This document shows positions 27,095 to 35,995 of a stretch of DNA of 64,000 bases, one piece after another; position 1 is the stretch's first letter, and every line of letters begins with the position of its first letter. The notes under the pieces were generated by a model that worked only from the letters and a program-made list of their open reading frames with translations, was not told the DNA's origin and did not search any database. The stretch is from positions 5,025,501 through 5,089,500 of the forward strand of contig NZ_CP055263.1 in assembly GCF_014217835.1 (NCBI RefSeq), given 5' to 3'. A program made the position numbers and the translations under genes. The DNA is from Metabacillus sp. KUDC1714. GTDB lineage: Bacteria; Bacillota; Bacilli; Bacillales; Bacillaceae.

Positions 27095-28950
27095 TTATAT
27101 CTCTATAAATGGAATTTCAGTCATTCTTAAGTTTGTACATCCATACGGTAATAGTTTTACTGTTTTCACTTCGCTGATCGGTTTTCGATCTACTGGCACT
27201 CTTGCAACAATTCCGTTATTTTTTGGCCAATTAATTTCGACTACGCTTGCACTAGCTTCAATTGGCGATTCTTTTGGATTAAAAGGAATATCACCAATGC
27301 CATTAAACATGTATTCTATATTTTTATCAACATATCCATAATTCCATTGTGAATGGGGTAATACTTCATAATCACAATGAGGGTATACTCGTAACTCTTC
27401 ATCTTTACCATAATCAATCATATTCCATTCTTCTTCAATAGCGATGGAATATAAAAGTGGACCTCTTCTCACCGCTACCATATCTTCTGGTCTATTTATA
27501 AATACAGTCTCATAATTCAGTACGACTTCTATTATTTCTTCACCAATCCAAGTTTTTGATAGGTTATAATACTCCCCAGAGATAGCTTCTTCACCATTTA
27601 CTCTAGCACTCGAACAAAAGCCCGGAATCCTAATATCAAAATTAAAGTCAAGAGGTTTATCTACACTAACAGTAAATTTCAATATATTATTAAAAGGATA
27701 ATCTGTAGATAAACTTATCTTTACAGTTCCGTCATTTAGAACTGTTTCCACTTCTGATGAAGCAATTGCTGTGCAAGCAATTCCTTTGTCCGTTGTCATA
27801 AATGTAGATAATGCAAACTTTGGCCATGATTGAAATTGGAAGTACAACACCCAAAATGTGACTCAAGTCCAAATAAATGTGCCTCTCCATTGTTCGTTCT
27901 AAATGGTTGCTTTCCTTCTTCTATTTTACTGCATTCAACCTGATTAACGAGTTGGTCATATTGATGTGACCACATATCAGGACTAATCGCTGCCGGTAAT
28001 GCATTATACGCGATATATTCGAGCTGATCTGACCATTTCACATCACCAGTTATTTGAATGAGATGCTCTAATGAATACATAAATTCTGCAACTGAACATA
28101 GTTCCGTTCCTTGAATTGGGCTGTCACCAGAAAGACATTCGTCTCCTGTAAAGATCCCTGTAGCCGTTCCGTGAAAATCATGTAATTTTTGAATCATCAT
28201 TTCTGAAAATTTTTTATCTTCATCGTTCTTGCTAATTCTACTAAATAAAGTTAAAGATTTAACAGCCATTGCTTGATTTACAACATGACTCATTTGACTC
28301 CATTGTCCAAATGATGATGGATTTTCATAAGGCCAATTCTCATATAAATACTTATAATCAAAACCTTGAGCTCTCACTTTAATGGATAAGTTTACTAACC
28401 AGTCTTCTTTTCTTTTTTCATATAGCCAATAGATAGGAATTAACATCTCATACCATCTTGTGGAAGCCCAATTAAAAATAGTAAATGTATCTATATGTCT
28501 ATCAAAATTCTTCGTAGCATTATATATGACTTCTTCTACTCTCTCATCCTTACTACATTCATAATAGACAACTAAGACTTTTAATATTAAAAATAAGGCC
28601 CACATGTCATATCTGTCTCTTTCCTCTTTCGAACATGGGCAAATCCAACCATCTTCTTCTTGTCCTACTATGATGGCATCTATATACTTTTTCGCTCTTT
28701 TTTTCATATCCTCATCATCTAATAAATAAGCCAAAGGTATAAAACCATCTAACCAGTATGGAACACGTTCCCATCCCTCTTTATCTCAGCCAATCCATTT
28801 ACTTTCTTTAATATCTGGCCAAAATTTATCAAGATTTCCACTTAGTCCTTCTGCCTGAATTTGAAGTTGACGTAATAACCATCCTTTTGGCTTTATTTCA
28901 TTTGTTGTCAATGGTTTTAGTAATAATTCAGAAATATGGTCTACTTTCAT
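27095..28950 (-). pseudogene. Second GH127-like (DUF1680) gene, broken
   Basis: The start ATG at 28950 follows CAGGAGG. N-terminal segment ITTNEIKPKGW-like text (TTNEIKPKGWLLRQLQIQ) matches the intact GH127 gene. The frame is stopped by TGA at 28786-28788 after KWIG, then continues in frame with DKEGWERVPYWLDGFIPLAY. The metal/nucleophile motifs survive (GTELCSV, FGCCTSN). Near 27828 a small deletion, apparently four bases (Q-G-W-P reduced to H/W-P), shifts the frame into WPKFALSTFM, which runs to the end at 27095. Full length would be about 620 residues, without the CBM of the other copy. Confidence 0.88.
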
Positions 28951-29025
28951 TATTAGTTCCTCCTGGTTAAACGTATTATTGTATGCTTTTTTCTTAATCA
29001 AATCGATATACCTGTATTATTAAAT

Positions 29026-29672
29026 TCATTCTACATTTTCTGCTTCATACATCCCCATTGCATCTTTTTGAGCTCGAACTAGAGCCTTATCAATTGTTTT
29101 TCTATTATATAAAACGTCAGTAACTTGGGCATAAAGCATTTGACTGTATAAACTTACGCTATCAATTTGAGGTGTAAAGACTGCCCTATCAAATTGATTT
29201 GCCATAGCAAGTTGTGGCTTTTTTTGAAATTCCGCACTTTCATAAACTTTTTTAGAAGCAGGTGCTTGTCCTGAATTCGCCCAATCCATAGAATTTTCAT
29301 TCATGAATTCCAAAAAAGCTTTAACTCCTTCTTTCTTACTCTCTTGAAGTGTTACAGGAATAACAAATTGATGGGATTTGCTAGTAACTGCCTGTTTTTT
29401 ATTGAAAAACTGAGGAACTTCAGCCATTCCCCACTCCAAATCTGTATCCATAAATGTCGGTGCGGTCCATGGTCCTTTAAAAATCATAGCGACATTTCCT
29501 CTTAGAAAATTACCAACTGTATCATAGTCATTTTTAGGAGTAATATTATATTTATGAATCAGATCATGTTCAAATTGAACTGCCTCTTTCATTTCCTTTG
29601 AATTAAAATTTGGTTCTCCATTTTCTTTAAAAAAGGTTGAACCATTTTGCTCTACTAGTGTTAAACGCAGGC
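29026..29672 (-). pseudogene. Truncated extracellular sugar-binding protein gene
   Basis: The C-terminal ~210 residues of an ABC solute-binding protein of the MalE/UgpB-like class survive: LTLVEQNGSTFFKENGEPNF, NYDTVGNFLRGNVAMIFKGP-type text, FLEFMNENSMDWANSGQAPA and FTPQIDSVSLYSQMLYAQV. The N-terminal half, with signal peptide and lipobox, is gone. The frame ends abruptly at ~29672, where a plus-strand AraC-like remnant starts. It belongs to a different binding-protein class from the intact one at 14688 and must have served the second, now dead, locus. Confidence 0.82.
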
Positions 29673-29683
29673 AATCTCAGCAA

Positions 29684-30006
29684 AGGTCATTCAAATAGCG
29701 GAATCTTCTGCTATTTGGTTAAATAAACACTTCCATGAAAATGTATCAATAGTTGAATTAGACAACGTAATGAATTTTCATCCATCTTATATCTCACTTT
29801 GTATGAAAGAAGTATATGGTGTTTCTTCGAAAAAATATTTACTTAAACTACGGATTAATTACTCAAAAACTTTATTAAGTTCAAAAAACGATTCCATAGA
29901 AGAGATTGCATTTAGGAGTGGTTTTAATAGTTTATCTTTCTTTTCTAAAACTTTTACAAAAGAGATTGGATTATCTCCTTCACACTTTAGAAATAATTAT
30001 CGTTAA
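29684..30006 (+). pseudogene. AraC-family regulator, C-terminal fragment
   Basis: About 107 residues of the C-terminal double helix-turn-helix remain: VIQIAESSAIWLNKHFHENV, NFHPSYISLCMKEVYGVSSK, SIEEIAFRSGFNSLSFFSKTF and GLSPSHFRNNYR. There is no start codon with a ribosome site before 29770. The sensor part is missing and the junction with the binding-protein remnant is within about 12 bp. It is followed by a proper terminator, so it was once the 3' end of a transcription unit. Response regulators of the YesN type end similarly, so it may come from a two-component sugar-sensing pair. Confidence 0.8.
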
Positions 30007-30077
30007 CTGATAGCTTTAAATTTTAGCAGACATGATTGTCATGAAATGATCAATATCAGACCAAATTAAGTCAACAT

Positions 30078-30125
30078 AAAAGACGATTTCCAGTCCAAAA
30101 CTTGAACTAGAAATCGTCTTTTTTA
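30078..30125 (+). terminator. Rho-independent terminator after the AraC remnant
   Basis: A perfect 13-bp stem AAAAGACGATTTC (30078-30090) pairs with 30110-30122. The loop is 19 bases and a T-run follows. Confidence 0.85.
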
Positions 30126-30150
30126 GAAAATCAGTTATCAACGTCATTTT

Positions 30151-30465
30151 TTAAGTGCCTTCAGTCAAAATTAGGTGAATAAGGTATAAAATATATTTCT
30201 CTCGCTTCACCCGACAAATCGATAGCCCATCTCCTACCGGAAATTGATCGATTCCAACTTTGGAATCACTCGCCATTCGCTGATTAAAGTGTCTTATGGA
30301 ATAAGTACACGCATCATTGTGATAAGCGTCGGCAACCTGTCCACGATGTAAAACATTATCCCCAACATTCAATGTACCAGGATTCGCTATACGTAATACA
30401 CGATCTATGTAGTTCTGATAATTTTCCTTATCGTGAGTGTGATTATAAAAAAGCGCCTCAAACCA
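30151..30465 (-). pseudogene. Unrecognised gene fragment
   Basis: A minus-strand frame reads WFEALFYNHTHDKENYQNY (from 30463), then VLRIANPGTLNVGDNVLHRG and further to a stop at 30151, about 104 residues, with protein-like composition. No start codon with a ribosome site precedes it. Directly upstream are TGA and then E-D-V-T in the same frame, so it may be the tail of a longer gene cut by a nonsense codon. I do not recognise the family. Confidence 0.4.
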
Positions 30466-30487
30466 TCATGTAACGTCCTCGTTAAGT

Positions 30488-30892
30488 TTAATTACCTATT
30501 CTTTTATTCTCCGTACTCTTGAACATATATCGAATCCCCTTACCAGCCATCGGTTCATCGTTATATCTTGGTATCACATGAAAGTGAGAATGGAAAATAT
30601 GTTGACCACCAATTTCGCCACAATTCCAACCAAGGTTATATCCTTGGGGTTTATATTTTTCATCTAAATATCTTTTTACTTCTTTAAGAAGAGTGTATGT
30701 TGCACTCCACTCTTCATCTGTTAAATCGAATGCTGTTTCCCTGTGTGCCTTTGGTACAATTAAACCCGAACCTTCAAGTTGCTTACCTTTTATTTGAGCT
30801 TCTTCTAGCTGTAAAAACATACAATAATCATTGCTAATAATTATGTTTTGATTTGAATCAAAATTTGGATGACAAAATACACAATCTTTCAT
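30488..30892 (-). CDS. HIT family nucleotide hydrolase/transferase
   Basis: A 134-residue histidine-triad protein. The defining active-site motif is HIFHSHFHVIPR near residues 100-111, and a CxxC-like pair (CVFC at the start) may bind zinc. The ATG at 30892 follows AGGGGAT, and an upstream in-frame start lacks such a site. HIT proteins cleave nucleoside phosphoramidates and dinucleoside polyphosphates. The exact substrate is not evident. It stands alone, with a small repeat immediately upstream. Confidence 0.9.
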   Translation of the reverse strand: MKDCVFCHPNFDSNQNIIISNDYCMFLQLEEAQIKGKQLEGSGLIVPKAHRETAFDLTDEEWSATYTLLKEVKRYLDEKYKPQGYNLGWNCGEIGGQHIFHSHFHVIPRYNDEPMAGKGIRYMFKSTENKRIGN

Positions 30893-30920
30893 TTTTCTAT
30901 CCCCTCTGCCCATATATTGA

Positions 30921-30946
30921 AGAATTGCGCCCGAATGTTAAAAAAA
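30921..30946. repeat. Dispersed small intergenic repeat, copy 1
   Basis: The core AGAATTGCGCCCGAATGTTA is shared with copies near 33328 and 35821. It lies upstream of the HIT gene. Confidence 0.5.
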
Positions 30947-31009
30947 GAGACAACTTCTAATTAAGGTACCTGAACCACGGTGAGATATAAATTTCACGTA
31001 GTCTGCCAC

Positions 31010-31531
31010 TTAGATAACTTCAGCTATCTTGTTTCGAATAAAACTCCAAAAGCCACAAACAAACAACACGATTCCAAAAACAGTTATAAAGACAACAGGA
31101 GAAATTATTTTAACAAAAGAAAACCCAATCATAGTAACACCGACAATTAAATAGTGATGAACATTATGTAATCGATAGGTCTTCTGCTCTATATGCCATG
31201 CCCGAAAGTAACCCTGTAAAAATCCTAAGATAATTTGTAATAGAAGTGCAGCATAGGGAAGAAATTCAAGCGAATTTTTTATACAGCCTACGAGAATATA
31301 AACAAATCCCATCCCTGAGTAAATAAAAGAGATATAAGTATTGTTCTTATTCTTTTTCGACTGAAAGACACGATAGCCCCAAGCAGCAGCAAAAGAAAAT
31401 GCGGCAAAAAACCATGCAAATAAGGTGAAGGTCAAAGAAACTTCTTTTAACCAAACGATATAATATGGGAAAATAGCGACTTGTCCAACTGTTACAACAA
31501 GAGGGATATACCGTTCACTTTTATTCTTCAT
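31010..31531 (-). CDS. Small multi-pass membrane protein of unknown function
   Basis: A 173-residue, strongly hydrophobic protein with about six membrane segments (for example VGQVAIFPYYIVWLK, LTFTLFAWFFAAFSFAAAW, LPYAALLLQIILGFL, VVFITVFGIVLFVCGFWSF). The start at 31531 is chosen because AAGGAG lies six bases before it. It follows the FAD-linked oxidase gene by 11 bp and is surely co-transcribed, so it may anchor or supply electrons to that enzyme. That role is inference from spacing alone. Confidence 0.75.
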   Translation of the reverse strand: MKNKSERYIPLVVTVGQVAIFPYYIVWLKEVSLTFTLFAWFFAAFSFAAAWGYRVFQSKKNKNNTYISFIYSGMGFVYILVGCIKNSLEFLPYAALLLQIILGFLQGYFRAWHIEQKTYRLHNVHHYLIVGVTMIGFSFVKIISPVVFITVFGIVLFVCGFWSFIRNKIAEVI

Positions 31532-31542
31532 GTTGTGCTCCT

Positions 31543-33012
31543 TCACTTGATGTAATAGTCATAAAATAGATTTCGAAAGACTTCATTTGGATCTCTTCGT
31601 AATTTTTCTTCCTGGAACCTTTTCCATTCAGGATAAGACCTCATGAATTGTTCTTTTGTTTGATAACGATAATAAGGGAGGTAATACGTTCCTCCATGAT
31701 TGAGGGTTAAATTGGTCCAATCTTGGATAATAGCTTCGGCATTAGCAATCTCGTTTTCTTTTAATCCATGTTGGATCAAAATAACTAGACCCAACATCTC
31801 TTCCTTGGCATAGTTCAAACTTGTGTGGTTGTCTTTTGCTGCATATCGCACCGTAATATTATGTACTTTAAAATCTTCATTTTTGTCGTTTGGTCGGAGC
31901 AATTGCTTTACATCATTTATGTATTCTTCGTAAGAATGAACTGGAATAAAAAACTCTTGCAAGACCTCGACACGACCAGGTTTCGTAAATTCCATGAAGG
32001 TGGATTCCGAGCGCATAGCGTTATTTCTATTTATCGTATTACCGTCGATTGAATCAATATATAGTTTTTGAGTTTCCCAAAAAACATTCTCTAAGAATCC
32101 ACCTTGTCTTCCCAGATCAAGTGCTAGCTTACTTAGACGCACACCTTGTTCTTCTTTGAGTGGAGAATTTTGATCCTGTTTTCCTGTATAGTTGTAGTCA
32201 ATCACATACATTTCATCCAAAAAGGTACTTGGAGCAACACTTACCCTTGCATAGTGCATGGCTGTATTTTTATGATCTAATAAATTATTAAAATAGGATT
32301 CATACTCTTCTGTTTTTAGTTCTTCTGTATGGATGGTGTACACCTCATTTTCCGTTAATTCCAATGTCACATCTAAAATCACACCGAATAATCCATATCC
32401 GCCAAAAACGTACTTCATCCATTCGTCTGAGCTATCTCGGGTTACTTTCTTGATTTCTCCTGTAGGTGTTAATAATGTCATTTCCTTTACCGTTCCTGAC
32501 ATTGGACCAAAACGAATATCTCGTCCGTGAGCGTTTACTGAAAGGGACCCCCCTATCGAAAAAATCGACTGTGATTGGGTCACTTTTAAGGCTAAACCAT
32601 AAGGTGTTATCGCTTCTTGGACATCATCCCATGTTGCTCCACCTTCTACACGGATAGTTTTATTCTGCTCATCAATTTCTAAAACATCATTGAATGTCCG
32701 CATATCAAGAACAACACCATCTTTGAAGTAAGTATGGCCGCCTTGCGAATGCTGTAATCCAGCAACTGAAATTTGCTGACCTTTTTCGTTTGCTTCAATT
32801 ACAATCTTTTGTAAATCAATGCGATTTTTAGCTTTAACTACTCGATCAATATGTACTGGAAGAAGACCAGTATAGTCCGTTGCTAAATTACTTTTAGAGA
32901 GACCATATTTTCTTTTCTCAATCGGTATGCTCCATAAGACTACGACAACAATAACAAAAACTAGACTCCCAAGAAACCATGGTTTTTTAGATAATTCCGT
33001 TATCGTTTGCAT
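31543..33012 (-). CDS. Membrane-anchored FAD-linked oxidoreductase
   Basis: A 489-residue protein with one N-terminal membrane segment (WFLGSLVFVIVVVVLWSI), then a PCMH-type FAD-binding domain. AGLQHSQGGHTYFKDGVVLD carries the His typical of covalent FAD attachment, and RVEGGATWDDVQEAI and SIGGSLSVNAHGRD are the next landmarks. The C-terminal half resembles D-arabinono-/L-gulono-lactone oxidases, ending YLPYYRYQTKEQFMRSYPEW. It would oxidise a sugar lactone or alcohol at the membrane surface. It forms a two-gene unit with the membrane protein downstream. The substrate is unknown. Confidence 0.85.
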   Translation of the reverse strand: MQTITELSKKPWFLGSLVFVIVVVVLWSIPIEKRKYGLSKSNLATDYTGLLPVHIDRVVKAKNRIDLQKIVIEANEKGQQISVAGLQHSQGGHTYFKDGVVLDMRTFNDVLEIDEQNKTIRVEGGATWDDVQEAITPYGLALKVTQSQSIFSIGGSLSVNAHGRDIRFGPMSGTVKEMTLLTPTGEIKKVTRDSSDEWMKYVFGGYGLFGVILDVTLELTENEVYTIHTEELKTEEYESYFNNLLDHKNTAMHYARVSVAPSTFLDEMYVIDYNYTGKQDQNSPLKEEQGVRLSKLALDLGRQGGFLENVFWETQKLYIDSIDGNTINRNNAMRSESTFMEFTKPGRVEVLQEFFIPVHSYEEYINDVKQLLRPNDKNEDFKVHNITVRYAAKDNHTSLNYAKEEMLGLVILIQHGLKENEIANAEAIIQDWTNLTLNHGGTYYLPYYRYQTKEQFMRSYPEWKRFQEEKLRRDPNEVFRNLFYDYYIK

Positions 33013-33364
33013 ATTAACTCCTGTTTATAAGTTGTATTGTTTTGTGAAAATTCCCTTTTAATGAACATCATGTTCTATCTTTATAATTTTACCATTAATT
33101 AGGATTATTTCCTCATTCTGCTTCATTACCTAGAGAAAAAGTGTCAATAACACTTGAGGTTGATTTGATATAATTCTTCCACATAAAATTATAGATCCCT
33201 CTAAAAATCAAGAAATAAATCCGTGTCATTCTTAATTAGTACAATGCTCTTTTTAAGATTAATTCGGTTGCACACACATATTCCAGCATATCAGCCCAAC
33301 ATAGAGAAAGTGCACATTTCCTTCTGCAGAATTGCGCCCGATTGCTGAAAGTCGTAATACGGAA
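33013..33364. other. Intergenic gap with one small repeat copy
   Basis: This AT-rich region upstream of the oxidase gene presumably holds its promoter. Apart from the repeat at 33328-33350, no structure or gene was seen. Confidence 0.4.
33328..33350. repeat. Dispersed small intergenic repeat, copy 2
   Basis: AGAATTGCGCCCGATTGCTG matches the copies at 30921 and 35821. It lies just after the stop of the cysteine-hydrolase-like gene, and like the others it is intergenic. Confidence 0.5.
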
Positions 33365-33946
33365 TCACATTTCAATCGGAACTATTTGACAAGGAATATG
33401 GACTCTTTCGTACATGACACTATTTTGATAATCTTTTAATCTACCTTCAAAAATCAATTGAAAATTTTCTGAATGGGGCAAGTCACTTGGTTCAACCAGA
33501 GAAAGATCTTTATCATAGTCAATGACCTTACTTTCCTTTAGGACAGATGCCACAAATTGAGAACAGAAGAAAGCATTCTTTCTTTTTATCGGCTTTTTAA
33601 ACAGCACACCAAATAATCCTATAAAATTATAGCGATAATGTTCCTTCTTGGCTGCTATTTCTTGGATATATTGATACATCTTTTGATATTCATGATTTGT
33701 TATGGTTAACGAAAAGATGGCACAATATGCTTGGTTAAATAAGACGGAATGAATATCTTCTCTAACGAATCCTCCAATAAAAGGGTTTTTCGCTGTTTTT
33801 CTCCCGAAACTATATACCTCAATTAATTCAGTATCAAAGGCGATTGAGGCATGATTATAGGGTTTTTTAGTATAGGATTTAATCAGTCTATTTAAAATTG
33901 TTCCAGTATCAGTTAAAAGGATATAAATCTTTTTTTCTCTGATCAT
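33365..33946 (-). CDS. YiiX/NlpC-P60-like cysteine hydrolase family protein
   Basis: A 193-residue permuted papain-fold protein. The catalytic His is in PYNHASIAFD and the Cys in FFCSQFVASVL, an order seen in the YiiX/YebB-like branch. The start at 33946 follows AAGGTGAGG. The in-frame extension upstream is hydrophobic but lacks a ribosome site. Proteins of this class are predicted amidases or peptidases acting on lipids or peptides. No partner gene is near, so its role is open. Confidence 0.78.
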   Translation of the reverse strand: MIREKKIYILLTDTGTILNRLIKSYTKKPYNHASIAFDTELIEVYSFGRKTAKNPFIGGFVREDIHSVLFNQAYCAIFSLTITNHEYQKMYQYIQEIAAKKEHYRYNFIGLFGVLFKKPIKRKNAFFCSQFVASVLKESKVIDYDKDLSLVEPSDLPHSENFQLIFEGRLKDYQNSVMYERVHIPCQIVPIEM

Positions 33947-34081
33947 AATCCTCACCTTAAATCTTTTTAAACGATTAATATAAAGAAAAAAACATAAGAA
34001 AGACCTAATCAAATTCTTTAGAAAACTTAAATTCCTTACTACGCTAAGGATCGGAATTTTTTTAAAGATAGTTCATAACAG

Positions 34082-34873
34082 TTATAAAACTTGACTAGTA
34101 TCTATCTTGGTGGAACTTTTTCCCTTAACCTGTTTTAACGTCGCTACTATGAGAAAACTAACAATCACTAATAAAAGCCATGAACTCACCTTTCCTAGAT
34201 GAACGAGACTCCATGCATCGGTTTGGTTTGGATATTCCCAAGCTCCAAAAAACGTTGCGATATTTTCGGCTATCCATATAAAAAATCCGATGAGCACAAA
34301 AGAAAGTGCGAGTGGCATACGGTAACGTCTTCCATTAACCTCGTATGTGACCCATGATTGCCAAAAGACGATCATGACAAGTCCAGATAACCAAAAGCGG
34401 ACGTCAATCCAATAATGGTGGGTGAAAAAATTCAAATAAATCGCAGCTGCAAGAGGTACAACGAGCAAAAACGGCGGCCACTTAATTAGTTCAACCTTTA
34501 ATCTCCTCCACGCCTGACAAAGATAACTCGCTACACTTGCGTACATAAATCCACTATACAAAGGCACTCCAAAAATTTTAAAAATACCTTCCTCTGGATA
34601 TGACCAGGAGCCCATGTGTACCTTGAAAAGTTCAAGAGCAAGTCCAATAAGGTGAAACAAGGTAATAACCTTTAGTTCATCTCGTGTCTCAAGCCCAGAA
34701 CGCACCATCCACCACTGCATCAGAAGGCAGATGATGAGCAGCCAGTCATACCGTGGTAGTACGGGAAGTGACATGATTTGTGTAATAGCCAAAGAGGCAA
34801 AAATAACGACAGGAAACAAACATGATAGGGCCTGCTCCCAACCAAAACGAATGAGTTGTTTTAGTGCTCTCAT
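34082..34873 (-). CDS. yoaT: DUF817 family integral membrane protein
   Basis: A 263-residue membrane protein with about seven to eight segments and conserved DUF817 text (LFKVHMGSWSYPEE, KIFGVPLYSGFMYASVASY, FFGAWEYPNQTDAW). It matches Bacillus subtilis YoaT in family and in its neighbours: the same three-gene order yoaS-yozG-yoaT is found here. The start at 34873 follows GGAGGGG. The gene begins 28 bp after the YozG-like gene. Function is unknown in the family. Confidence 0.85.
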   Translation of the reverse strand: MRALKQLIRFGWEQALSCLFPVVIFASLAITQIMSLPVLPRYDWLLIICLLMQWWMVRSGLETRDELKVITLFHLIGLALELFKVHMGSWSYPEEGIFKIFGVPLYSGFMYASVASYLCQAWRRLKVELIKWPPFLLVVPLAAAIYLNFFTHHYWIDVRFWLSGLVMIVFWQSWVTYEVNGRRYRMPLALSFVLIGFFIWIAENIATFFGAWEYPNQTDAWSLVHLGKVSSWLLLVIVSFLIVATLKQVKGKSSTKIDTSQVL

Positions 34874-34900
34874 GACTTTCCCCTCCAAAATAGGTCCTGT

Positions 34901-35119
34901 TTAGTAGGTGTCTTCATCACTTCTGTATTCTAAAATATCTCCTGGTTGACATTCTAAAGCCTTACAAATCGCCTCTAAAGTTGATAATCGAATCGCCTTT
35001 GCTTTGCCATTTTTCAATATAGAAAGGTTAGCCATTGTTATTCCAACCTTTTCCGAGAGTTCTGTTACGCTCATTTTCCTTTTAGCCAGCATCACATCAA
35101 TATTGATTATAATTGCCAT
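34901..35119 (-). CDS. yozG: Small XRE/Cro-type DNA-binding regulator
   Basis: A 72-residue single-domain helix-turn-helix protein: KMSVTELSEKVGITMANLSI, then LSTLEAICKALECQPGDILE. This is the short Cro/CI-like type that accompanies DUF2975 membrane proteins. The start at 35119 follows GAGGTG. It lies 10 bp behind the DUF2975 gene, and the pair probably forms a module in which the membrane protein controls the regulator. That is inference from the frequent co-occurrence of the two families. Confidence 0.88.
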   Translation of the reverse strand: MAIIINIDVMLAKRKMSVTELSEKVGITMANLSILKNGKAKAIRLSTLEAICKALECQPGDILEYRSDEDTY

Positions 35120-35129
35120 TGTTATCACC

Positions 35130-35606
35130 TCAGACTATTAAGTCATTTTCCGATTTTATATCAATCGCTTCTTGTAAAAGTCTTTGAAGAACTGCAGCGA
35201 ATACTGCGATTACCATTGAAGCAAAGATAGGGACCATTCCGATTATTATAAGACCTGGGGCATCGTCTAACTCTGCTACGAGATAAACAAATGGGATAAT
35301 TACCACATACAAACCACTAATTGTCATTGCACAGAATTTGATATTCTTTAGAGCTTTAACAGACAACTCAGAGAAAGCTTGGTTCTTGTCAATATAGCTT
35401 AAAAGTTTAAACGCCTGATACAATGCAATGTAAAACGGGATCGCTGATACATACATACCTATTAAAATGGGATATAGTATATAGGCATAATCTGGATTTG
35501 CTGGATTATTAGCTAACCACGGCAGCCCATATATACATAAAGCAAGCACTGGAGTTCCAATAAGAAAAACAGCTATCTTTAAAAAGAGTGTTGAACCATG
35601 TTTCAT
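35130..35606 (-). CDS. yoaS: DUF2975 family membrane protein
   Basis: A 158-residue protein with four membrane segments (LFLKIAVFLIGTPVLALCIY, LYPILIGMYVSAIPFYIALY, CAMTISGLYVVIIPFVYLV, LIIIGMVPIFASMVIAVFAA) and the helical tail LQRLLQEAIDIKSENDL, typical of DUF2975. The ATG at 35606 follows GAGGTG. It is first in the yoaS-yozG-yoaT unit. AT-rich direct repeats upstream (35680-35702) may be the regulator's site. Confidence 0.85.
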   Translation of the reverse strand: MKHGSTLFLKIAVFLIGTPVLALCIYGLPWLANNPANPDYAYILYPILIGMYVSAIPFYIALYQAFKLLSYIDKNQAFSELSVKALKNIKFCAMTISGLYVVIIPFVYLVAELDDAPGLIIIGMVPIFASMVIAVFAAVLQRLLQEAIDIKSENDLIV

Positions 35607-35679
35607 AAAAAGCACCTCACTTATTTATTATAAATTTGATTTTAACATATTTTTATCGTTTTGCAATAAACTTTTATTT

Positions 35680-35702
35680 TTTATTGTTGTTTTTTTATTG
35701 TT
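35680..35702. promoter_or_regulatory. Direct repeats upstream of the yoaS unit
   Basis: TTTATTGTT occurs at 35680 and 35694, 14 bp apart. On the minus strand this gives two AACAATAAA boxes ahead of the promoter region. They are a candidate operator for the YozG-like regulator. Confidence 0.4.
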
Positions 35703-35715
35703 ATTTTTAGACAAA

Positions 35716-35742
35716 AAGCATTTCCATTACAAAGAAATGCTT
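35716..35742 (-). terminator. Terminator downstream of the squalene/phytoene synthase-like gene
   Basis: AAGCATTTC and GAAATGCTT form a perfect 9-bp stem. On the minus strand it is followed directly by TTTTTG, as expected for termination of the gene ending at 35996. Confidence 0.65.
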
Positions 35743-35802
35743 AAAACTTTAAACTATTTAATTTATAACTTGTAACACAATCTGGCCATAAGCATGAAAA
35801 AA

Positions 35803-35847
35803 GAGCACAATTCTTGTTGCAGAATTGTGCCCGGTTGTTGAATAAGG
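35803..35847. repeat. Dispersed small intergenic repeat, copy 3, with hairpin
   Basis: GCACAATTCT (35805-35814) pairs perfectly with AGAATTGTGC (35821-35830) across six bases, then CCGGTTGTTGAATAAGG follows. This is the most complete copy of the family seen at 30921 and 33328. The hairpin arm explains the conserved half seen in the other copies. Confidence 0.6.
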
Positions 35848-35995
35848 TAAAAGTATTCAAATTTAAAAACATAATTGTTAAATTATTAACTCAGAATATG
35901 GCTCAAAAGTTGCATTTAAAAAGTTGCTTTCGTTCTTCCATTCATCCGTTAGTTGATAAGGATAACAATAAAAATTTATTTCCAAATTGTGGTAT

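Noticed and set aside
4792..28788. Repeated in-frame TGA at or near Trp positions (4792, 26798, 28786) as a sign of UGA recoding or selenocysteine
   Set aside because: Intact genes nearby end normally at TGA or TAA and use TGG for Trp. TGA at 28786 replaces what looks like Gly, and each affected gene except the first also has frameshifts or truncation. Ordinary nonsense mutation is simpler.
27095..29001. Three independent genes
   Set aside because: They form one GH127 reading frame interrupted by a TGA and a small deletion. The pieces keep the family order.
25136..30006. Sequencing errors as the sole cause of the broken frames
   Set aside because: Some single-base losses sit in short homopolymers and could be errors, but the nonsense substitutions and two abrupt junctions cannot be explained that way.
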